From: JAQTNA01 sp043743785
Lineage (GTDB): Bacteria; Pseudomonadota; Gammaproteobacteria; Burkholderiales; Rhodocyclaceae
Assembly (NCBI GenBank): GCA_043743785.1
Contig: JAYTVW010000117.1
Span: 1 to 17,914, forward strand
Direction of reading: 5' to 3'
DNA length: 17,914 nucleotides
Position numbers and translations under genes: made by a program. The first letter of the stretch is position 1; every line of letters starts with the position of its first letter. The notes under the pieces were generated by a model, which saw nothing but the letters and a program-made list of their open reading frames with translations, was not told the DNA's origin and made no database searches. Positions 13,650-17,914 of the stretch are shown piece after piece.

Positions 13650-14404
13650 CCGTTCTTCCAGGAGCGTATTTCCGTAAAGACGGCCACCGGATCGGTGAGC
13701 GTGCGGCCGGCACGGGCGCTGGCGGCGGCGATGACCTCCGGGGCGGTGCTCCTCAGGAACGGGTTGGTGGCGATTTCCTCTTCCAGCAGCGACGGCACGG
13801 TGCTTTCTCCTGCGGCCCGGCGTGCCCTTGTTTCTTCGGCCCGTTCCCGCAGGCGCGCATTTCCCGGTTCCACCGCCAGGGCAAAACGAATGTTTGCCTC
13901 TGTGTATTCATGGGCGCAATACACCCTTGTCTCTGCCGGCAGGGCCGCCAGTCGCGACAGGGACGCGTACATCTGGGCCGGGCTGCCTTCGAACAGGCGG
14001 CCGCAGCCGCAACCGAACAGCGTGTCGCCACAGAACAGCAGGTTTGCACCATAATACGCGCCGTGTCCGAGGGTATGGCCGGGTACGGCCAGGACGCGAA
14101 AGGCCATGTCCAGACCCGGCAGATCGAATACCTCACCATCTTCCAGGGCGTGACTCAGGCACGGGATTGCTTCCCCGGCCAGGCCGAAGACCGGCGCCGG
14201 ATGTTTCTGGAGCAGGGCGGGAATTCCCCCCACATGGTCGTCGTGATAATGGGTAGCCAGGATGGCGGTGAGCTTCAGGCCTTCTCGCTCCAGGTAGGCG
14301 AGGACGGTGGCCGCGTCACCCGGGTCCACCACGGCGGCGTTTCGGCCCTCCCGCAGGATCCAGATGTAGTTGTCGCGGAAGGCTGGCAGCGGCACGATGT
14401 TCAT
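13637..14404 (-). CDS. gloB: Hydroxyacylglutathione hydrolase (glyoxalase II)
   Basis: The 255-residue metallo-beta-lactamase-fold enzyme hydrolyses S-D-lactoylglutathione to lactate and glutathione, the second step of methylglyoxal detoxification. The metal ligands are visible: THYHDDH with His52, His54, Asp56 and His57, His110 (VPGHTLGH), Asp127 (FCGDTLFGCGCGR) and His165 (CAHEYTEAN). It opens with MNIVPLPAFRDNYIWIL, the standard glyoxalase II N-terminus, and has normal length. ATG 14404 has a good GAGGAG seven bases upstream on the minus strand. It is divergent from the methyltransferase gene, with 47 bp between starts. In E. coli it sits next to mltD; here a diguanylate cyclase gene lies between them. 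Confidence 0.95.
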   Translation of the reverse strand: MNIVPLPAFRDNYIWILREGRNAAVVDPGDAATVLAYLEREGLKLTAILATHYHDDHVGGIPALLQKHPAPVFGLAGEAIPCLSHALEDGEVFDLPGLDMAFRVLAVPGHTLGHGAYYGANLLFCGDTLFGCGCGRLFEGSPAQMYASLSRLAALPAETRVYCAHEYTEANIRFALAVEPGNARLRERAEETRARRAAGESTVPSLLEEEIATNPFLRSTAPEVIAAASARAGRTLTDPVAVFTEIRSWKNGFSG

Positions 14405-14451
14405 GATTCGACTCCTCAGTGAAGACCGATGATCCCGTTACTCGTGCTGCC

Positions 14452-15168
14452 ATGTCAAATCCGGAGTTGAACGCCTGGCTGGAAACCCCCCTGGGGCGCT
14501 ACATGCTGGCCTGGGAACAGGCCAAGTGTGAGCAGGCGGTCGCCGACGTGTTCGGTTTCAATGCGCTGCAGGTGGGCCTCAGTGAAGTGGACATGCTGCG
14601 GGGCAACCGCATTCCCTTCCGCTTCCGTTGCGACGATTCCTCTTTCCTGGTGCAGGTTTGGGGTGAGGCGCACCAGTTGCCTTTCGCCAGTGCATCCGTG
14701 GACCTGGTGGTGCTGCCCCACGTGCTGGAGTTTTCGCCCTATCCCCACCAGGTGTTGCGGGAGGTGGAGCGCATTCTGGTGCCGGAAGGCCAGGTCGTCA
14801 TCACCGGCTTCAACCCACTGAGCCTGTGGGGCCTGCGCCGAAGGTTCGCTTCGCCCATGGCACCTGCTCCCTGGTCCGGGGAATATCTGGGCATACGCCG
14901 TCTGAAGGATTGGCTGGCGCTCCTGGGCTTTGAAATCCAGGGGGGGAATTTTGGCTGCTATGCACCGCCGATGGCTAGTGCCCTTCCGCGCTGGCAGTGG
15001 ATGGACAAGGCGGGGGACCGCTGGTGGCCCATCTTTGGTGGAACCTATTTGCTCCAGGCGGTGAAACGGGTGCATGGCATGCGCCTCATCATGCCGCGCT
15101 GGCGGGACCGGCTGGCGCGGGCCAAGGCCCTGGCACCGGCTGTACAAAAAACGGAACTCATGAAATGA
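14452..15168 (+). CDS. Class I SAM-dependent methyltransferase-like protein (YafS type)
   Basis: The 238-residue protein resembles the methyltransferase found beside rnhA in many proteobacteria (yafS in E. coli). Recognisable parts are GEAHQLPFASASVDLVVLPH (about 71-90), the typical motif II/III region, and REVERILVPEGQVVITGFNP. The glycine-rich SAM-binding motif I (usually VLDLGCGxG) is not evident where expected; the segment reads NALQVGLSEVD. Activity is therefore uncertain and the substrate is unknown. ATG 14452 is chosen because it gives the usual start MSNPELNAWLETPLGRYML. GTG 14419 would add 11 residues. Neither has a clear Shine-Dalgarno. The stop overlaps the rnhA start (ATGA), so it heads a coupled operon. 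Confidence 0.8.
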   Translation: MSNPELNAWLETPLGRYMLAWEQAKCEQAVADVFGFNALQVGLSEVDMLRGNRIPFRFRCDDSSFLVQVWGEAHQLPFASASVDLVVLPHVLEFSPYPHQVLREVERILVPEGQVVITGFNPLSLWGLRRRFASPMAPAPWSGEYLGIRRLKDWLALLGFEIQGGNFGCYAPPMASALPRWQWMDKAGDRWWPIFGGTYLLQAVKRVHGMRLIMPRWRDRLARAKALAPAVQKTELMK

Positions 15169-15617
15169 ATCAGGAAATTGTCGATATATTCACGGACGGT
15201 GCCTGCTCCGGCAATCCAGGGCCCGGCGGCTGGGGGGCGATCCTGCGGGTGGGGGCGCAGGAAAAGGAACTCTTTGGCGGCGAGGCCGGCACCACCAACA
15301 ATCGCATGGAGATGATGGCCGTTATCCAGGCCCTGGCGGCGATGAAGCGGCCCGTGCATGCTCGGGTGCATACGGATTCTCAGTATGTGCAAAAGGGCAT
15401 CAGCGAATGGATACATGGCTGGAAGAAGCGGGGCTGGAAGACCGCCGACAAACAGCCGGTAAAGAACGAGGACCTGTGGAAGGAACTTGATCGTCTGGCG
15501 GGGCAGCATAAGGTGGAATGGTTGTGGGTGCGCGGCCACAACGGCCATGTGGAAAACGAGCGGGCAGACGCCCTGGCCCGCCGGGGCGTCGAGCAAGTGA
15601 GGAGCGGCAGCAGATGA
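15165..15617 (+). CDS. rnhA: Ribonuclease HI
   Basis: This 150-residue enzyme degrades the RNA strand of RNA/DNA hybrids, removing primers and R-loops. All catalytic residues align with the E. coli enzyme: Asp11 (FTDGACSGNPGPGG), Glu49 (NRMEMMAV), Asp71 (HTDSQYV) and Asp135 (NERADALA), together with His125 in WVRGHNGH. The basic handle WIHGWKKRGWKTADKQPVKN is present. Length and order are normal for RNase HI. The start overlaps the stop of the methyltransferase gene, and the stop overlaps the dnaQ start (ATGA in both cases), so the three genes are translationally coupled. Confidence 0.97.
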   Translation: MNQEIVDIFTDGACSGNPGPGGWGAILRVGAQEKELFGGEAGTTNNRMEMMAVIQALAAMKRPVHARVHTDSQYVQKGISEWIHGWKKRGWKTADKQPVKNEDLWKELDRLAGQHKVEWLWVRGHNGHVENERADALARRGVEQVRSGSR

Positions 15618-16321
15618 GACAGATCATCCTCGATACGGAAACCACCGGCCTGGATCATCGGAACGGCGACCGCGTCATTGAAATCGGCTGCGTAGAAATG
15701 GAAGGCCGCAAACTCACCGGCCGCAACTATCACGTCTATATCAACCCGCAGCGCAAGGTGGACGCCGGCGCCCTGGCGGTGCACGGCCTCAGCGACGAAT
15801 TCCTGGCGGACAAGCCGGTATTCGCCCAGATCGTCGAGGATTTCATTGAATTCGTGCGGGACGGCGAACTCATCATCCACAATGCCTCATTCGACGTGGG
15901 CTTTCTCGATGCGGAACTGGCGCGGCTGAAGAAGCCCCCGGTGGCCAAGTTGTGTGGCGGCGTGATTGACTCCCTGAAGCTGGCCCGTGAACTGCACCCG
16001 GGGCGCAAGAACTCCCTGGATGTGCTGTGCGACCGCTACGAGATCAACAATTCCCACCGCACGCTTCACGGCGCCTTGTTGGACGCCGAATTGTTGTCGG
16101 ATGTTTACCTGGCCATGACCCGGGGCCAGGAGAGTTTCCTTATTGAAGTGGAGGCCCCCCGCCAGACTGCGGCGGAAGAGGCTGCGGGCGCTCTGGAACG
16201 GGGGCCGCTGGTGGTCTTGCAGCCCTCGCCAGAGGAACTTGTGGCCCACGAAAAGCTTCTGGATGCAATCGACAAGGAAAGTAAGGGGCGTTGTCTTTGG
16301 CGGGTCGCCGCTGCGGCATAG
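15614..16321 (+). CDS. dnaQ: DNA polymerase III epsilon subunit (3'-5' proofreading exonuclease)
   Basis: The 235-residue protein is the proofreading subunit of the replicative polymerase. It has the DnaQ exonuclease motifs in order: ExoI DTETTG (Asp7, Glu9), ExoII HNASFDVGF, and ExoIII HGALLDAELL (the HxAxxDA pattern). After the exonuclease domain, GQESFLIEVE corresponds in position to the E. coli sliding-clamp-binding GQTSMAF segment. The remaining C-terminal tail should bind the alpha subunit. The N-terminus MRQIILDTETTGLD supports ATG 15614, which overlaps the rnhA stop. Placement next to rnhA is the conserved proteobacterial arrangement. Confidence 0.97.
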   Translation: MRQIILDTETTGLDHRNGDRVIEIGCVEMEGRKLTGRNYHVYINPQRKVDAGALAVHGLSDEFLADKPVFAQIVEDFIEFVRDGELIIHNASFDVGFLDAELARLKKPPVAKLCGGVIDSLKLARELHPGRKNSLDVLCDRYEINNSHRTLHGALLDAELLSDVYLAMTRGQESFLIEVEAPRQTAAEEAAGALERGPLVVLQPSPEELVAHEKLLDAIDKESKGRCLWRVAAAA

Positions 16322-16362
16322 CTGAATTTCCACCCCCCTTATCTGCCTGTCGCCGGTCCACG

Positions 16363-16368
16363 TATAAT
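16363..16368 (+). promoter_or_regulatory. icd: Probable -10 box of the isocitrate dehydrogenase promoter
   Basis: A perfect TATAAT lies 61 bases before ATG 16430. The -35 region is weak (TTATCT at 16339-16344 with an 18-base spacer, 3 of 6), so an activator may help. This would give the gene a message separate from dnaQ. Confidence 0.5.
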
Positions 16369-16370
16369 CG

Positions 16371-16403
16371 GAAATTCATAATTTCCTTGCCCCGGCGGGG
16401 CAA
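16371..16403 (+). promoter_or_regulatory. Two hairpins in the icd leader
   Basis: GAAATT (16371-16376) pairs with AATTTC (16380-16385). Directly after it TTGCCCC (16387-16393) pairs with GGGGCAA (16397-16403) with a GGC loop. Both lie in the untranslated leader before the Shine-Dalgarno GGAGG (16412-16416). They could stabilise the message or block upstream readthrough from dnaQ. Confidence 0.45.
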
Positions 16404-16429
16404 CATATAACGGAGGAGTACCGACGCTT

Positions 16430-17476
16430 ATGGAATCTAACCTGAACGCTCCCATCCCCGCGACCCTGATTCCCGGTGATGGCATCGGGCCTGAAATCAC
16501 GGAAGCCACCCTCATGGCTTTGGACGCCCTCGGCGCCAACTTTGCGTGGGACCGCCAGGTTGCTGGCATGGGCGGTGTGAATACCTGCGGCGATCCCCTG
16601 CCGCCGGCCTGCGTCGAAAGTATCCGCAAGAACCGCCTGGCCCTCAAGGGTCCCCTGGAGACCCCGATTGGTGGCGGTTACCGCTCCTCCAACGTGCGCC
16701 TGCGGGAAGAGTTCAAGCTTTACGCCAATCTGCGGCCCACCAAGACCATTATTCCGGGCGGACGCTTCGAGAACATCGACCTGGTCATGGTGCGGGAAAA
16801 CAATGAAGGCCTGTACATGGGCTACGAGCACTTCATTCCCATTGATGGCGATCCCCACGCCGTAGGTATGTCCACCGGCATCAACACCCGCCAGGGTTGC
16901 CGCCGCATCGCCGAATTCGCCTTCGACTACGCGGTCAAAAAAGGCCGCAAGAAGGTCACGGTGGTGCACAAGGCCAATATCATGAAGGCCCTCACCGGCA
17001 TCTTTCTGGAGACCTGCCGCCAGGTTTACCAGGAACAGTACATCGGCAAGATCCAGTTCGAAGAAATCATCGTGGACGCCTGTGCCATGAAACTGGTGAT
17101 GAATCCCTGGCAGTTCGATGTGTTGGTGACCACCAACCTGTTCGGCGACATTCTCTCCGACCAGATGGCCGGCTTGGTGGGTGGCCTGGGTATGGCGCCG
17201 GGCGCCAATATCGGCAAGGATGCCGCCATTTTCGAGGCTGTGCATGGCTCCGCGCCGGACATCGCCGGCAAGGGCATAGCCAATCCCATTGCCCTGATGC
17301 TGGCCGCCGCCATGATGCTGGACCACGTGGGGCAGGTGGACAAGGGCGACAAGCTCAGGAAGGCCATCGACGACACCTTGAACGTGGACAATATCCGCAC
17401 CGGCGACCTGGGCGGCAAGGCCTCCACCATGGAGTTCGCCGCAGCCCTGGTGAGCCGCATCAAGTCCAACGGCTGA
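16430..17476 (+). CDS. icd: Isocitrate dehydrogenase, NAD-dependent type
   Basis: The 348-residue enzyme converts isocitrate to 2-oxoglutarate and CO2 in the TCA cycle. It has the isocitrate/isopropylmalate dehydrogenase opening IPGDGIGPEI, the substrate loop GPLETPIGGGYRSSN, LYANLRPTK, VRENNEGLYMGYEH, and the metal-binding region NLFGDILSDQMAG. The cofactor loop reads HGSAPDIAGKGIANP. The Asp-Ile after AP is typical of NAD users, whereas NADP enzymes have Lys-Tyr there. The short form, under 350 residues, also fits the NAD class related to the mitochondrial IDH3 alpha subunit. 3-Isopropylmalate or homoisocitrate dehydrogenase is less likely given the ETPIGGGYRSSN loop. The Shine-Dalgarno is slightly distant. 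A strong terminator follows. Confidence 0.9.
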   Translation: MESNLNAPIPATLIPGDGIGPEITEATLMALDALGANFAWDRQVAGMGGVNTCGDPLPPACVESIRKNRLALKGPLETPIGGGYRSSNVRLREEFKLYANLRPTKTIIPGGRFENIDLVMVRENNEGLYMGYEHFIPIDGDPHAVGMSTGINTRQGCRRIAEFAFDYAVKKGRKKVTVVHKANIMKALTGIFLETCRQVYQEQYIGKIQFEEIIVDACAMKLVMNPWQFDVLVTTNLFGDILSDQMAGLVGGLGMAPGANIGKDAAIFEAVHGSAPDIAGKGIANPIALMLAAAMMLDHVGQVDKGDKLRKAIDDTLNVDNIRTGDLGGKASTMEFAAALVSRIKSNG

Positions 17477-17499
17477 TTGTTTTGCTGCTGTTGTCGAAG

Positions 17500-17525
17500 A
17501 ACCCGGGCTTGTCCCGGGTTTTTTT
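17500..17525 (+). terminator. Intrinsic terminator after isocitrate dehydrogenase
   Basis: AACCCGGG (17500-17507) pairs with CCCGGGTT (17513-17520) around a 5-base loop. The right arm runs into a stretch of seven T residues (17519-17525). This is a textbook Rho-independent terminator ending the isocitrate dehydrogenase message. Confidence 0.92.
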
Positions 17526-17579
17526 GGATTGTTTCGGTCGTCAGAAAAGTGCGAGCGAAACAAATTTTTCCGAAAGTGC

Positions 17580-17607
17580 TTGACCTGAAGTTTTTGGGCT
17601 GTAGAAT
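17580..17607 (+). promoter_or_regulatory. rRNA-type promoter P1
   Basis: TTGACC (17580-17585) and TAGAAT (17602-17607) are spaced by 16 bases and preceded by an AT-rich UP-like stretch (CAAATTTTTC). The -10 is followed by GCGCCCCTCT, a GC-rich discriminator typical of stringently controlled stable-RNA promoters. The sequence closely matches P2 about 149 bp downstream. Confidence 0.8.
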
Positions 17608-17728
17608 GCGCCCCTCTCGCTGCTGAGGCAGCAAGACACCGGGGAAACCGGGTGAGGCTGGAAAGGTGGTGAAGCAGGGCGGTTGGGTAGTTTGGAAACG
17701 GTGTTGCAAAACAAGTTTTCGAAAGTGC
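17608..17728 (+). other. Spacer between the two rRNA-type promoters
   Basis: No gene is seen. The start of the P1 transcript can fold into GCTGC/GCAGC (17619-17623, 17628-17632) and a bulged CACCGG/CCGGGTG hairpin (17637-17654). Near 17705-17725 an AT-rich stretch (GCAAAACAAGTTTTC) could be the UP element of P2. Confidence 0.5.
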
Positions 17729-17756
17729 TTGACGAGGATAAAGCGCTCTGTATAAT
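17729..17756 (+). promoter_or_regulatory. rRNA-type promoter P2
   Basis: TTGACG (17729-17734) and a perfect TATAAT (17751-17756) are 16 bases apart. It shares with P1 the leading GAAAGTGC and the trailing GCGCCCCTCT discriminator. This is the stronger of the two promoters by consensus. Confidence 0.85.
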
Positions 17757-17914
17757 GCGCCCCTCTGCTGAAGACGACGCGAAGTTAGCGTCCTAAAAAC
17801 GGTGGAAAAGAATATCGAATTTGGTGTTACCGCTCTTTAAAAATTGGACAACCGATAGGTGTGGGTGCTTGATCGGGTCGTTGTGATGAATCGCAGTTAG
17901 CTTCTTATCGGGGG
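17757..17914 (+). other. Leader of a presumed ribosomal RNA operon with boxA
   Basis: The transcript leader after P2 carries GCTCTTTAAAAA (17832-17843), very close to the E. coli rrn boxA TGCTCTTTAACA that binds the NusB/NusE antitermination complex. It is followed by TTGGACAACCGATAGG, the kind of leader seen before 16S genes in betaproteobacteria (recall). The 16S rRNA itself is not in the window. No tRNA is visible. Confidence 0.75.

Noticed and set aside
16376..17563. 395-codon minus-strand open frame opposite isocitrate dehydrogenase
   Set aside because: It is a shadow of a highly conserved enzyme gene, and it runs across that gene's terminator.
17757..17914. 16S rRNA or tRNA gene at the right edge
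   Set aside because: Only leader sequence and boxA are present. No 16S 5' end (AGAGTTTGATC-like) and no tRNA cloverleaf are seen before the window ends.

Overview
The window looks like a GC-rich betaproteobacterial chromosome segment, most likely Rhodocyclales. The reasons are high GC codon use, the neighbour set mltD / gloB / yafS-like methyltransferase / rnhA / dnaQ (the E. coli order apart from one insertion), and a rrn-type leader with a CTCTTTAAAAA boxA at the right edge. The order-level assignment is inference from recall, not a computed placement.

Layout. (1) 1-810: decayed, gene-poor DNA with a minus-strand remnant of an S9 (prolyl-oligopeptidase) hydrolase. (2) 811-6205: a plus-strand, operon-like TonB locus in the unusual order exbD, tonB, TonB-dependent receptor, exbB, secreted S1/P1-type zinc nuclease. 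A palindromic element sits between the receptor and exbB. (3) 6272-10828: a peptide/nickel-family ABC importer with a DppB-like permease, an extended DppC-like permease and a fused double ATPase. No substrate-binding protein is present in the window. Three dispersed palindromic elements lie before, inside and after the ATPase gene. The internal one is a perfect 23-bp inverted repeat, exactly 60 bp long, that is read in frame as the linker between the two ATPase halves. (4) 10999-14404: mltD (minus) and gloB (minus), separated by an oppositely oriented REC-GGDEF diguanylate cyclase gene. (5) 14452-16321: a tightly coupled methyltransferase-rnhA-dnaQ operon. (6) 16430-17476: an NAD-type isocitrate dehydrogenase with its own promoter, leader hairpins and a strong intrinsic terminator. 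(7) 17526-17914: a tandem-promoter leader region, presumably for a ribosomal RNA operon whose 16S gene starts just beyond the window.

How the genes may work together. ExbB/ExbD/TonB would energise the outer-membrane receptor encoded between them. The nuclease is predicted to be exported and to degrade single-stranded nucleic acid, so the locus could be a dedicated system for scavenging nucleic-acid products (inference). Whether the downstream ABC importer belongs to the same pathway is unknown; only 66 bp separate it from the nuclease gene, and it may have its own promoter. The remaining genes are housekeeping: cell-wall turnover, methylglyoxal detoxification, RNA/DNA hybrid removal, proofreading and the TCA cycle. 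A c-di-GMP enzyme gene is placed among them.

The most notable observations are the repeat-encoded protein linker, two copies of a roughly 90-130 bp MITE-like palindromic element, the exbD-tonB-receptor-exbB-nuclease arrangement, and the histone-like lysine-rich tail on MltD.
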